A stretch of DNA of 64,000 bases from Halanaerobiales bacterium (lineage in GTDB: Bacteria > Bacillota > Halanaerobiia > Halanaerobiales > Halanaerobiaceae), in contig JADQBT010000010.1 of the NCBI GenBank assembly GCA_016278485.1, forward strand, positions 248,001 to 312,000. The letters run 5' to 3'. Below the pieces are notes generated by a model. That model was not told where the DNA came from and searched no databases. It worked only from the letters and a program-made list of their open reading frames with translations. A program made the position numbers and the translations under genes. Positions 34,136 to 45,492 of the stretch are shown piece by piece (within the stretch, counting starts at the first letter, position 1; every line of letters begins with the position of its first letter).

Positions 34136-35956
34136 TTGAAAAATATAAAATTACTTTTAAAACATATGCAAGGAAACATTTTACTATATAGTGGAGCAGT
34201 TGTAGCTATTTGTCTGGCCACCTTTTTTTCTATAATCAGTCCTTTGGTCCTCAAGTTTACTATTGACTCTATCATAGGTAGTCACCCGATGGAGATTCCC
34301 GTCTGGATTGAAAATATTATTAAGTATTTGGGAGGACGGGAAAGTCTACTAGCTAATCTCTGGTTAGTTGGGCTAGTTTTGGTCGGTCTTACATTACTGC
34401 GTGGTGTTTTCTTGTTTCTAAAGGGAAAATGGTCTGCTGATGCCGCCGAATCTACAGCTCAAAATATTAGGGAAAAGTTATATGATCATCTTCAGCACCT
34501 TCCCTATGATTATCATGTTAAATCTAAAACCGGTGATCTTATTCAACGTTGTAGTTCTGATGTAGATATGATAAGAAAATTTTTAGCCATTCAATTTGTT
34601 GAAATTGGTCGCTCTGTCTTTATGCTTATTTTTACTGCTTATATCATGTTTACTCTCAGTGTAAAAATGACATTGATTGCAATGGCCATTATTCCACTAA
34701 TATTTATTTTCGCTGTTGTATTTTTTCTTAAAATTAAGCAAGTTTTTAAACTATCTGATGAAGCAGAAGCGGAGATGTCAACTGTATTGCAGGAAAACTT
34801 AACAGGTGTCCGTGTAGTAAGGGCTTTTGCTCGGCAGAAATTTGAAATTGAAAAGTTTGAGAAAAAAAATAGTAACTATCGAGATATTACTTATAAATTA
34901 ATTCGTTTACTGGCAGCTTATTGGGCCATCTCTGACCTCTTCTGTATGGCTCAGATTGGTGCAGTCTTAATTGTAGGTTCTTATTTTGCTGCTAATAATC
35001 TACTTACTCTAGGAACATTGGTTGTATTTATTACATATGAAGGTATGTTGCTCTGGCCGGTTAGGCAAATGGGAAGAATTTTGGCTGATATGGGAAAAGC
35101 ATTTGTCTCCTTAGAAAGAATCCAGGAGATATTAGATGAAACTCCAGAGAAAACTAGCACTGATAAAATAAAAGCAAAAATCACAGGAGATATTATTTTC
35201 AAAAATGTAAGTTTCTCTTATGACAATGAAAATCCTGTGTTAAATGATATCTCTTTTACTGTTCAGGCAGGCCAAACAGTTGCTATTTTAGGGGCAACCG
35301 GATCTGGCAAGAGTTCTCTGGTTCATTTACTGGCTGGTCTTTATGATTATCGTAAAGGTTCAATTACCATTGGCGGACATGAAGTAAAAGAAATTGATAA
35401 AAAATGGTTAAGGAGAAATGTTGGTCTAATTTTACAGGAACCCTTTCTATTTGCTAAAACAATCAAAGAAAACATTAGCTTAGCCAAAAAAGAAGCTGAT
35501 GAAGCTGAAGTCTTTGAATCGGCCAGAACAGCTGCTATTCATGATGTAATCTTAGAATTTGATAATGGCTATCAGACTTTTGTTGGTGAAAAAGGTGTCT
35601 CACTTTCCGGTGGCCAGAAACAAAGAATTGCAATTGCCAGAACATTAATTAATGATTGTCCAATATTAATTTTTGATGATTCGCTTAGTGCAGTAGATAC
35701 TGAAACTGATGCTACAATTCGCCAGCAGCTGAAAACAATTAAAAGTGAAACAACAACTTTCATCATTTCACATAGAATTAATACACTTGCTGAAGCTGAT
35801 TTTATTCTTGTCATGGAAAACGGTAAAATTGTACAGAAAGGTAAGCATCAACAATTAATAGAAGAACCAGGTATGTACAAACGAGTCTGGGAAGCACAGA
35901 GTATGCTCTATGCTGAAATGAACGATAAGCGAGGTATAAACAATGCAAAAATTTAA
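34136..35956 (+). CDS. Heterodimeric ABC exporter subunit 1 (degenerate catalytic Glu, BmrC-like)
   Basis: 606-residue half-transporter: six-helix ABC membrane domain (1-~310), then ATPase domain with Walker A GATGSGKSSL, signature LSGGQKQR and H-loop ISHRIN. Walker B reads LIFDDSLSAVD, so the catalytic Glu is Asp, as in the BmrC/LmrC class with one inactive ATP site. TTG start at 34136. Overlaps subunit 2 by 14 bp. Likely exports drugs or other hydrophobic compounds; regulated by the attenuator leader upstream. Confidence 0.9.
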   Translation: MKNIKLLLKHMQGNILLYSGAVVAICLATFFSIISPLVLKFTIDSIIGSHPMEIPVWIENIIKYLGGRESLLANLWLVGLVLVGLTLLRGVFLFLKGKWSADAAESTAQNIREKLYDHLQHLPYDYHVKSKTGDLIQRCSSDVDMIRKFLAIQFVEIGRSVFMLIFTAYIMFTLSVKMTLIAMAIIPLIFIFAVVFFLKIKQVFKLSDEAEAEMSTVLQENLTGVRVVRAFARQKFEIEKFEKKNSNYRDITYKLIRLLAAYWAISDLFCMAQIGAVLIVGSYFAANNLLTLGTLVVFITYEGMLLWPVRQMGRILADMGKAFVSLERIQEILDETPEKTSTDKIKAKITGDIIFKNVSFSYDNENPVLNDISFTVQAGQTVAILGATGSGKSSLVHLLAGLYDYRKGSITIGGHEVKEIDKKWLRRNVGLILQEPFLFAKTIKENISLAKKEADEAEVFESARTAAIHDVILEFDNGYQTFVGEKGVSLSGGQKQRIAIARTLINDCPILIFDDSLSAVDTETDATIRQQLKTIKSETTTFIISHRINTLAEADFILVMENGKIVQKGKHQQLIEEPGMYKRVWEAQSMLYAEMNDKRGINNAKI

Positions 35957-37742
35957 AGAACAAGAATATAATAAAAGATTTGATCTGAACCTCTGGAAAA
36001 AATTATTTACTTACTTAAAACCATATAATAAGTACTTATTAATTCTTGCCATTGTCATGATAGGAGTGGCAGGCATTGATGCTGTTTTTCCTTTAATGAA
36101 TAAACACGCTGTTGATAATTTTGTAGTGCCGGGTAATTTAGCTGGCCTAACTCGATTTGCCGTCTATTATGGTATCTTAATCTGTATTCAGGTCATAAAC
36201 ATTTGGCTATTTATTGCTATTGCCGGCAAAATTGAAATGGGTATTAGCTACGACATCCGAAAAGTTGCTTTTAAACGCCTTCAGGAATTATCATTCTCTT
36301 ATTATGATAAAACAGCTATCGGTTGGATAATGGCAAGATTGACTTCAGATGTAAGAAAACTGGGTGAGACAATTGCCTGGGGCTTGGTTGATATGGTCTG
36401 GGGTTTTACTATGATGAGTTTAATTATGATAATAATGCTAACTCTCAATTGGAAATTAGCTCTAATTACCCTATCAGTAATTCCGTTACTACTGCTTTTT
36501 AGCCTCTATTTTCAAAAAAAGATATTAGATGCTTACCGTCAGGTAAGAAAAATAAATTCTAAAATAACAGGCGCTTTTAACGAAGGTATTATGGGTGCTA
36601 AAACAACGAAAACACTCGTTAGAGAAGCAGAAAATCTTAATGAATTTCAAGTAATAACATCTAAGATGAGAAGTTCTTCCATTAAAGCTGCCATTTTTTC
36701 TGCTCTTTATCTACCCATAGTATTATCTCTAGGCAGCATTGGTACCGCACTTACTCTCTGGTATGGTGGCAGTTGGATTCATCAAGAATTTATTACATAT
36801 GGTCTTTTAGTTGCATTTTTATCATATACAGTTCAGTTTTTTGAACCAATTAGAGAGATGGCACGGGTCTTTGCAGAACTTCAATCAGCTCAAGCCTCTG
36901 CGGAAAGGATCCTTTCTTTGATTGATACAGAACCAGAAATCAAAGATAGTCAAGAGATCATTGAAAAATATGGTGATACATTTAATCCAAAAAGAGAAAA
37001 TTGGCCAAAAATAAAGGGAAAGATAACGTTCCAGAATGTAAGCTTTTCTTATGAAGCAGACGAAAAGATAATATCTAATTTAAATTTAAATATTAAACCT
37101 GGCGAAAGTATCGCCCTTGTTGGTGAAACTGGCTCTGGCAAAAGCACAATTGTAAATCTTGCCTGCCGTTTTTATGAACCTACTAAAGGCAAAATACTAA
37201 TTGATGACGTAGATTACAGAGAAAGATCACAGCTCTGGTTACAGGATAATATTGGTTATGTGCTCCAAGACCCGCATCTCTTTAATGGTACCATCAAAGA
37301 AAATATTAAATATGGAAATCCTAATGCTGATGAATCAGCCATTATAAGGGCAGCCAGGATGGTAAATGCTCATCGGTTTATTATAGAATTTCCAGATGGA
37401 TACAATACTGAGGTAGGTGAAGGTGGCAGCAAACTTTCAACAGGAGAAAAACAATTGATTTCTTTTGCTCGAGCTATCCTGGCTGATCCGAAAATATTCG
37501 TTTTAGATGAAGCCACCTCTTCTGTGGATACTGAAATGGAACAAGTTATTCAACTAGCAATAAATAAAATGTTAAAAGGACGAACAAATTTTATTATTGC
37601 ACACCGTCTGTCAACCATTAGAGCAGCTGACAGAATCCTAGTCCTAAGAAATGGTAAAATTATTGAATCTGGTAATCATCAACAATTATTAGAAAAACAG
37701 GGATATTATTATAGGCTCTATACAAATCAATTTAAAACATAA
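35943..37742 (+). CDS. Heterodimeric ABC exporter subunit 2 (catalytic Glu intact, BmrD-like)
   Basis: 599-residue half-transporter with membrane domain and ATPase: Walker A GETGSGKSTI, Walker B FVLDEATSSVD with catalytic Glu, H-loop IAHRLS, but a divergent signature LSTGEKQ in place of LSGGQ. The defects of the two subunits are complementary, leaving one functional ATP site, which identifies an obligate heterodimer. Ends convergently with the GH31 gene (11-bp overlap of 3' ends). Confidence 0.9.
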   Translation: MQKFKEQEYNKRFDLNLWKKLFTYLKPYNKYLLILAIVMIGVAGIDAVFPLMNKHAVDNFVVPGNLAGLTRFAVYYGILICIQVINIWLFIAIAGKIEMGISYDIRKVAFKRLQELSFSYYDKTAIGWIMARLTSDVRKLGETIAWGLVDMVWGFTMMSLIMIIMLTLNWKLALITLSVIPLLLLFSLYFQKKILDAYRQVRKINSKITGAFNEGIMGAKTTKTLVREAENLNEFQVITSKMRSSSIKAAIFSALYLPIVLSLGSIGTALTLWYGGSWIHQEFITYGLLVAFLSYTVQFFEPIREMARVFAELQSAQASAERILSLIDTEPEIKDSQEIIEKYGDTFNPKRENWPKIKGKITFQNVSFSYEADEKIISNLNLNIKPGESIALVGETGSGKSTIVNLACRFYEPTKGKILIDDVDYRERSQLWLQDNIGYVLQDPHLFNGTIKENIKYGNPNADESAIIRAARMVNAHRFIIEFPDGYNTEVGEGGSKLSTGEKQLISFARAILADPKIFVLDEATSSVDTEMEQVIQLAINKMLKGRTNFIIAHRLSTIRAADRILVLRNGKIIESGNHQQLLEKQGYYYRLYTNQFKT

Positions 37743-40107
37743 TTTCTAATATATTGATATCGCTGGCTACTTTAAATTTTAATTTGTCTAACTGATAATC
37801 CCAATCAGCTAACTCAACATCATCGACCATTAGTTTTTCCGGTTGATGTGAAATGTTTTTTAGGATGAATTCATATTTTTGGTAGCCAGTATATTCTAAA
37901 TGAAAGTCTTCTAATTTTATTTTTATTCTATCATTTAAAACAGAATATTTGATCTCTGTTAAATTGTATTTACCTGCTTTATAGTTAAAACTATGACCAT
38001 CATCTTCATAAAGTAGAAATGAATTTGTATCAACTTCATGGTCAAGATAAATATTTATTTCAATATTTTCAATTTTTTTCTCATCTACATAATTTAAAGG
38101 TGGCAATAATGGAATAATACTACCTGCTTTTATAAAAATTGGCATTTTTTCTAGTGGTGTACTAACTATAATTCTTTGACCGCCTTCATACTGTTTGTTT
38201 GACCAAAAATCATACCAGTTACCTTCAGGTAAATAAACTAATCTTTCTTTAGCATCAGGTTTATAGACAGGTGCAATCAGCAAACTCTCTCCTACCATAA
38301 ACTGATCTGACATATTTTCTACTTGTTTGTCTTCCGGAAATTCTAAAATTAAAGGCCGAATAATAGCTAAACCTGTCTCTGTGGCTTGATAAAATAAATT
38401 ATAGAGATAATCTAAAAAACGATACCGTAATTTAATATAATCTTTAATAATTTTTTCATATTTTTCACCAAAAGCCCACGGTTCTTGTTCTTTAGTTCCG
38501 ACTGCAGTATGATTTCTGCAAAAAGGCATAAAAGTCCCTAACTGCATCCAGCGGGTTAGTAACTCAGGATTAGTATTATCCCCAAATCCACCAATATCAA
38601 CTCCACAAAAAGCTACGCCTGACATGCCTAAATTCATTAACATCGGCATAGCAAGCTCTAAGTGTTCCCATATACTGCGATTATCTCCAGTCCATACTGC
38701 AGCATATCTTTGTATTCCCGCAAATCCAGCCCTTGTTAAAATAAAAGGTCTCTCTTCCGGATTATTTCTAATCATCCCTTGGTAAGTAGCCATATTTTCT
38801 AATAAAGCATATAAATTGTGAAAACGTCGGTGAGTTCCTGCATCACCATCATTTTTATGTAAAACATCAATGTCCATAGTTAATGATTCATTAAAAACTG
38901 CTGGTTCATTCATATCATTCCAGATGCCTTTGACTCCCTGATCAAGAATTATTCTTTGCTTATCAGCCCACCAATTTCTTACCTTCTCTTGTGTGAAATC
39001 AGGAAATACACACTCCCCAGGCCAGACATCACCAGTAAAAAGATCTCCTTCAATATATTTGCAGAAATAATCATTAGTGATACCCTCTTGGTACAATTTA
39101 TTTCTGACGTCCTTCTTTATTCCTGGATCGATAATGGTTATTGTCTTAAAACCAGACGCTTCTAGCTGATTAATCATTCCCTTAAATTCAGGAAATCTAG
39201 CTTCATCCCAAGTAAAAATCTGATATTCGTCCATATAATGAATATCAAGGTGAATTACATCACAGGGAATATCTTTTCTTCTAAAGTTATCAGCCAATTC
39301 TAGTACTTTATCTTCTGGATAATAACTATATCTGGACTGATGAAATCCTAGTGACCATTTAGGAGGAAAAAATGGTTTGCCAGTTAAATTGCTATATTTT
39401 TTAAGTACATCTTTTAGATCTGGTCCATTAATAAAATAATAATCAATTGTTCCGCCTTCAGCTAAAATTGAAAACTCCTGCTGTTCAGTATAGCCCAGAT
39501 CAAATTTACTTAAATAACTGTTATCTAAATAAATTCCATATGCTTTCTTGGCATGATATCCTAACAGAAATGGTATTGACTGATAAAGTGGATCTACACT
39601 AGCATTATGCGAATTGTAATTATCAGTATTCCACATTGTATATTCTCGATGTTTTTTATCCAACCAGCCAGTCTTTTCACCTAAACCATAAAATCTTTCT
39701 CCTTTTCTCAGCTCTTTATGGACCACTACGCTAGTTTTACTCCAGCCAATTGCTTTTTTTACCTTATCCTGATGAATCAACTGACCTAGTTGATCATAAA
39801 AAGATAATCTGAAATTTTCTTTATTAATTTTTATCTGTAAAGACTCTGTATTAATCTCTAAATAATTTTCTTCTTCTTTTATAACAAAGTCTATATATTT
39901 TAACTCATCAATGACCATTGCAACTGTTCTTTTTAATGATAATTCATCCTTTTTGCCCATTACTATTCTTACAATATCAGCCGTTATAAACTCTAATGCA
40001 ATTGTCCCTTCCACTAGTTGCAAATATAATATATTGTCATCTTGATGATAGTTAAGTAAACTAGTAAAATATTTATATTCTTCCTCTTTTTTATGCTTTT
40101 TATCCAT
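37732..40107 (-). CDS. GH31 alpha-glucosidase
   Basis: 791-residue cytoplasmic glycosidase (no signal peptide) acting on alpha-glucosides or alpha-xylosides. Motifs are GERFYGLGEKTGWLDKK, DVIHLDIHYMDEYQIFTWD, and nucleophile GIWNDMNEPAVF followed by RAGFAGIQRYAAVWTGDNRS. C-terminal beta domains follow. ATG 40107 has no SD in range, but AAAGGGGGGG (40131-40140) lies five bases before an in-frame ATT at 40125, giving a six-codon extension; the start is uncertain. No sugar transporter is adjacent. Confidence 0.9.
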   Translation of the reverse strand: MDKKHKKEEEYKYFTSLLNYHQDDNILYLQLVEGTIALEFITADIVRIVMGKKDELSLKRTVAMVIDELKYIDFVIKEEENYLEINTESLQIKINKENFRLSFYDQLGQLIHQDKVKKAIGWSKTSVVVHKELRKGERFYGLGEKTGWLDKKHREYTMWNTDNYNSHNASVDPLYQSIPFLLGYHAKKAYGIYLDNSYLSKFDLGYTEQQEFSILAEGGTIDYYFINGPDLKDVLKKYSNLTGKPFFPPKWSLGFHQSRYSYYPEDKVLELADNFRRKDIPCDVIHLDIHYMDEYQIFTWDEARFPEFKGMINQLEASGFKTITIIDPGIKKDVRNKLYQEGITNDYFCKYIEGDLFTGDVWPGECVFPDFTQEKVRNWWADKQRIILDQGVKGIWNDMNEPAVFNESLTMDIDVLHKNDGDAGTHRRFHNLYALLENMATYQGMIRNNPEERPFILTRAGFAGIQRYAAVWTGDNRSIWEHLELAMPMLMNLGMSGVAFCGVDIGGFGDNTNPELLTRWMQLGTFMPFCRNHTAVGTKEQEPWAFGEKYEKIIKDYIKLRYRFLDYLYNLFYQATETGLAIIRPLILEFPEDKQVENMSDQFMVGESLLIAPVYKPDAKERLVYLPEGNWYDFWSNKQYEGGQRIIVSTPLEKMPIFIKAGSIIPLLPPLNYVDEKKIENIEINIYLDHEVDTNSFLLYEDDGHSFNYKAGKYNLTEIKYSVLNDRIKIKLEDFHLEYTGYQKYEFILKNISHQPEKLMVDDVELADWDYQLDKLKFKVASDINILEIMF

Positions 40108-40170
40108 TATTTCTTCACTATTAATATTAACCCCCCCTTTTATTAATCCAAAATCAAATTCTATTTTTAT

Positions 40171-41505
40171 TTAAGATTCAACTGGAAAATATGCGCTTTT
40201 ATCATGTACTTCACACTCAATTGCCAAACTATATATTTTATGATTTAAATATTTCTTATCTTCTTTTTCCAAAACGTTTTTATTGAAACTATCAAGCACA
40301 TAATCACTAAATTCCCAGACTTTATTCACAATATGTTTTGGACTACCTTCTGCTATAATTAAAAGTGCATCTAGTATTGCTCCGGCAATTGATACGTCCT
40401 GGCTTCCATAGTATTTTAATTGATAAAAGGTCTTATATAATAATTCATAAAATGATTTATCTTCAAATATTAAAAGCAAACGATTACTATCATTATAATA
40501 AAAGGTATTTTCAATATTTGCTATGGCAATTCTTGATAAGGCCCAACCTAATTGGTTGATAGCAAACACTGCCGTATTCGGATCATTGATACCAGGAGAA
40601 ATAGCTCGCAAAGCAACTTCTGTTAACTTAAGCAACCCAAACTCTATATCTATTTCCTTACTTCTTTCATTTTCAATGACAACATATTCATATAATCTTT
40701 CTAAGTTTAATTTCTCATAATCTGTATCAAAATACCAGACAGAAAACAACTTACTGTTTTCTGTAACATAGTCCCCTATTTTCTTCTCTGCTCTAAGTAA
40801 AATATTCATTTTATCGGCAACCTGGGCCAGCTCTATATCATAAACAAACTGCAAATAACCACTTTTATCAGCATAAAGTGGTATACTTTGTTTCTCAATA
40901 AGCTTATCTAAATTTTCGGGCGGAATGTTTTTAATGTTTTCATCCTTACTATTTCGCAATTCAACCTTATCAATAATTCCAATAATATCTTTTTTTAAAT
41001 TATCTATTAATATATTAACTTGCATTGAATTAGCAACATGATGAATAAAATAGACAAAATAACCAAGACAAATAATTGCAACAACAACCCCGACTACAGC
41101 TGATATAGCAATTTTTCCACTATTGCTCTGCAAAAATAATAATGTTAAAATTGTATAAACAAAGCCACCTACAAATATCCCTAAAACATTTAAAGTAGCT
41201 TTATTACGTAAAAAATCTTGCAAGGTGCGGGGAGAAAATTGTGAAGAATACATCGTTAAAACAACCATAATTGTAGAAAAAGTAACCGTAATCATACCAA
41301 ATAATGATCCAGCAAGTGTTGATAAAATTGTCTTGGCTAAAGCAGTAGTAGTAAATAAATAACTTGGTAAATAAGTATGTAAAAAATAAGAATATCGATG
41401 GTCAATAATAATTATAATTATTGATAAAACAAATGAGACCAAAGCATAATAACTAGGTATATAATAAAATTTACTCTTTAGATTATGAAGAAATTTAAGG
41501 TTCAT
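40171..41505 (-). CDS. DUF2254 membrane protein
   Basis: 444 residues with four hydrophobic segments in the first ~165 residues (two before residue 80, two at ~105-165), then a soluble domain. The family signature SPRTLQDFLRNKATLNVLG and EVALRAISPGINDPNTAVFAI is clear. AGGAGAG precedes the ATG. Function unknown; no neighbour in the same operon helps. Confidence 0.85.
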   Translation of the reverse strand: MNLKFLHNLKSKFYYIPSYYALVSFVLSIIIIIIDHRYSYFLHTYLPSYLFTTTALAKTILSTLAGSLFGMITVTFSTIMVVLTMYSSQFSPRTLQDFLRNKATLNVLGIFVGGFVYTILTLLFLQSNSGKIAISAVVGVVVAIICLGYFVYFIHHVANSMQVNILIDNLKKDIIGIIDKVELRNSKDENIKNIPPENLDKLIEKQSIPLYADKSGYLQFVYDIELAQVADKMNILLRAEKKIGDYVTENSKLFSVWYFDTDYEKLNLERLYEYVVIENERSKEIDIEFGLLKLTEVALRAISPGINDPNTAVFAINQLGWALSRIAIANIENTFYYNDSNRLLLIFEDKSFYELLYKTFYQLKYYGSQDVSIAGAILDALLIIAEGSPKHIVNKVWEFSDYVLDSFNKNVLEKEDKKYLNHKIYSLAIECEVHDKSAYFPVES

Positions 41506-41552
41506 ATTTTAATCTCTCCTGCATTAGTCAAAGATTAAACTATATTTTCCTA

Positions 41553-41969
41553 TTACTCAGCTTCATTCTCAACTAGATAACTTGATGTTATTTCTGCATT
41601 AAAAGAACTACTCGCTGAACAATATTTTTCCTCGGAAAGCTGTATAGCTCTAGCCACTTTCTTCTCATCCAGATTCTTTCCTTTTAGTTTATAAGTAAGA
41701 TGGATTTTAGTAAATCTTTTTGGATGTTCTTCAGCTCTTTCACCTTCTACTTCCATACTAAATTCACTTACCTCCTGCTGCATCTTTTTTAAAATCATTA
41801 CAATATCAATACCTGTACAGCCAGCTAAACCATTTAAAAGTAATTCTAAAGGGCGAGCACCTTTATTCTCTCCTCCTATTTTCTCAGAACCATCCATGAT
41901 AACTGTATGACCTGAAGGTAAATCTCCAACAAACTGAAGCTTATCCTGCCAATCCACATTAATTTTCAT
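41553..41969 (-). CDS. OsmC-family peroxiredoxin-like protein
   Basis: 138-residue OsmC/Ohr-fold protein. Redox cysteines in LNGLAGCTGIDIVMI (~residue 50) and SEEKYCSASSSF (~residue 115). Thiol-dependent peroxide reduction is the family activity. AAGGGG upstream of the ATG. A second, distinct OsmC protein is at 43564-44001. Confidence 0.85.
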   Translation of the reverse strand: MKINVDWQDKLQFVGDLPSGHTVIMDGSEKIGGENKGARPLELLLNGLAGCTGIDIVMILKKMQQEVSEFSMEVEGERAEEHPKRFTKIHLTYKLKGKNLDEKKVARAIQLSEEKYCSASSSFNAEITSSYLVENEAE

Positions 41970-42066
41970 TATAAAACCCCTTTCTTAACCTTTTATATTA
42001 TTGTACCTTACTAGACCATAAATATAAAGTCATCTTTAATAGATGTGATAATAAATAAAAAATTTT

Positions 42067-43323
42067 TTAATATTTCTGCAACTGGGCCAATGCTTTACCT
42101 GAAGCTGATCTGAAAAATATAATGTTAAAAGATATCATTAATATTCCACCACTAACAAACAAATATAATGGTGAAATTATATTAACCAATAATCCTGATA
42201 AAAGTAGAGTTACTGGAACAACAATCTTAACGATACTAATTAAAACACTTAGTACCCTTCCCAATATTTTACCGGGAATAGTTTGTTGTAAAATTACCAT
42301 CAAAGGAACATCAACCCAGGCAATAACCACCCCTATAATAATCATTAATAATGTATAATAGATAAGCAGAAAAAGATCAGTAGGCTGTTTATTACTTAAA
42401 AGCAACGGCATCCCTAATAAGATAAAAGCTGTGCCACTTACCAAATTAATTTTAAATAATAACTTATCATAATCTATTATACCCATGATTTTTTTAATTA
42501 AAACTGCTCCAATTAACATGCCTACCGGAAAACCACTTTGAATAATCCCATAAAGTTTGGGGTCAACTAGCCAATAAGTATTTAATAGATAAGGGACAGG
42601 AACAGTCACAGAAAAACTAATTAAAAAGTTAAGTCCGACAAAAATATAGATTAATGAGCGCATCGATATTCGAGAAAAAATATAGCTATAACCTTCTTTC
42701 ATGTCTAAATAAATACTCTGTACAGGTTGTACTTCTCTGTCCTCTTCCCTTTTGTTAAAATCATAATCGATAAAGTACTCAACAATTGCTGCTATTAAGA
42801 ATGAAATCCCATTAATTAAAATAAATGTTTTAATGTTTGAAAATGCAAATATCATACCACCTAAAACAGGTCCAACAATATTGGAAGCTGATTCAATTAC
42901 TTTTGCTACTGAGTTAATGTTAATTAATTTATCTTCTTTTACAAGTTGCGGTTTAGCAGATTCAATACCAATATTAAAAAATGTAGCAAATGTTGTTATG
43001 ATAAAAGTACTGAAATATATTAGGGGTAACGATAAATCTTGTTTTACTACTAATAAATATATACTAATTAAAAATATTCCATTAAAAACATCCGTGCTCA
43101 CTATTAATAATTTTTTGTTAACTCTATCAGCAATTACACCTGCTAATGGTGTTATAAAAACTATTGGAAGTGTATATAACATAATATTTGTTGCAAAGGA
43201 CAAACCAGAGCCGGTAGTCTTCAAGACATAAAGACTTACCGCAAAAGAATAAATTGCAGAACCAAATAAAGAAATTGCCTTCCCAGTTGAAAATAAATAT
43301 ATATTCAAGTATTCTCTATTCAC
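42067..43323 (-). CDS. MFS transporter
   Basis: 418-residue, 12-segment major facilitator (MFS_3-like, macrolide-efflux style). Loop motif GVIADRVNKKLLIVSTD after helix 2 and GMLIGAVLIKKIMG in the second half. GTG start with GGGAGG eight bases upstream. Upstream, TATAAT (43361-43356) is 19 nt from TTGAGC (43386-43381), a spacing seen at MerR-activated promoters, but no dyad is evident. Substrate unknown. Confidence 0.85.
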   Translation of the reverse strand: MNREYLNIYLFSTGKAISLFGSAIYSFAVSLYVLKTTGSGLSFATNIMLYTLPIVFITPLAGVIADRVNKKLLIVSTDVFNGIFLISIYLLVVKQDLSLPLIYFSTFIITTFATFFNIGIESAKPQLVKEDKLININSVAKVIESASNIVGPVLGGMIFAFSNIKTFILINGISFLIAAIVEYFIDYDFNKREEDREVQPVQSIYLDMKEGYSYIFSRISMRSLIYIFVGLNFLISFSVTVPVPYLLNTYWLVDPKLYGIIQSGFPVGMLIGAVLIKKIMGIIDYDKLLFKINLVSGTAFILLGMPLLLSNKQPTDLFLLIYYTLLMIIIGVVIAWVDVPLMVILQQTIPGKILGRVLSVLISIVKIVVPVTLLLSGLLVNIISPLYLFVSGGILMISFNIIFFRSASGKALAQLQKY

Positions 43324-43563
43324 TATTAATTCCTCCCTTTAATTATTATAACTTCATTATAAAGGATGGAGGAAAGGCAAGCTCAACCCCTATATTTATA
43401 TTTATTTTTGCTTTTTTTGACTAAGGCTAGAGTTAGCTCCATTTTTATTTAAATTGACTTATTATCACATTTTCTACTCTATAAACAGGATTTTTTTACT
43501 TAATATTGAATAAAAAAAGAGAAACTCTCAAACTATTATACATAAAAGGAGGTACCTTAGACT

Positions 43564-44001
43564 ATGCCAAAAGTAAAATATTCTGTCTCTGCTAAAAGTG
43601 AAAATGATACAAAAACTATTGTAAATACACCTAGTGGTTTTGAAATTATAGTTGATGAACCGGAAAATCAAGGTGGAACTAATGCTGGCCCCAATCCAGT
43701 TGAGTATGTGTTAGCTTCACTTGCAGGGTGCATTAATGTTGTAGGTCATATGATTGCAAAAGAAAAGGGTATTAATATGGAAGGAATTAATATAAAATTG
43801 GAAGGTGATATAGACCCTGCCAAATTCACAGGTAAAATAAAAGAAGGCAGGGCAGGTTACCAAGAGATAAGGGTAAAAGTTATGCCTGACTGTGAAGCTA
43901 ATGAAGAAATTTTACAAGAATGGTTAACAGAAGTTGAAGAACGTTGTCCAGTAAGTGATACTTATACTAATCAAGTACCTGTTAAACTATCAATTGAATA
44001 A
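43564..44001 (+). CDS. OsmC-family protein
   Basis: 145 residues: NPVEYVLASLAGCINVVGHM carries the first Cys and WLTEVEERCPVSDTYTN the second. More like the YhfA/SACOL1771 branch than Ohr. AAAGGAGGT lies upstream. Stands alone, followed by the bidirectional hairpin at 44023-44055. Peroxide or thiol stress role inferred from family. Confidence 0.88.
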   Translation: MPKVKYSVSAKSENDTKTIVNTPSGFEIIVDEPENQGGTNAGPNPVEYVLASLAGCINVVGHMIAKEKGINMEGINIKLEGDIDPAKFTGKIKEGRAGYQEIRVKVMPDCEANEEILQEWLTEVEERCPVSDTYTNQVPVKLSIE

Positions 44002-44022
44002 TAATATAGATTGCTTTTGTTT

Positions 44023-44055
44023 AAATAGCCCCTGTCAATTTGACAGGGGCTATTT
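44023..44055. terminator. Terminator after OsmC gene
   Basis: Perfect 14-bp stem AAATAGCCCCTGTC/GACAGGGGCTATTT with a 5-nt loop; T-rich on the plus side. Confidence 0.88.
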
Positions 44056-44185
44056 ACTTATGTAATAAATTTATTTACTCATACAGAACTCCTAATTGTT
44101 AAATTAATAACTATTAAATAGTCAAAAACAATGACAATTTAGTGCCTTCTTACATATTATGCTTATAAAAGAAAGGAGTTCTGTC

Positions 44186-45418
<1,233 letters not shown>

Positions 45419-45423
45419 ACACA

Positions 45424-45463
45424 AAATCAACCATACACATTATTTAATGTGTATGGTTGATTT
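45424..45463 (+). terminator. Terminator after collagen-like gene
   Basis: 17-bp perfect stem AAATCAACCATACACAT (45424-45440) with its complement (45447-45463), 6-nt loop, ending in TTT. Separates the collagen gene from the glycosylation operon. Confidence 0.85.
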
Positions 45464-45492
45464 GCATATAAAACTAGAAAAGGAGGTTTATG

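Noticed and set aside
34981-35202. Minus-strand open frames inside the ABC exporter genes
   Set aside because: They lie antisense to strongly conserved ATPase/membrane domain sequence and have no start signals.
43356-43386. Possible MerR-type promoter (19-nt spacer) upstream of the MFS gene
   Set aside because: No inverted repeat in the spacer, so MerR control cannot be supported; mentioned only within the gene entry.
44100-44165. Sporulation sigma-K-like promoter (CATATTATG preceded by AC) before the collagen gene
   Set aside because: The -10 matches imperfectly and AT-rich DNA gives such matches by chance; left out although it would fit the spore-surface idea.
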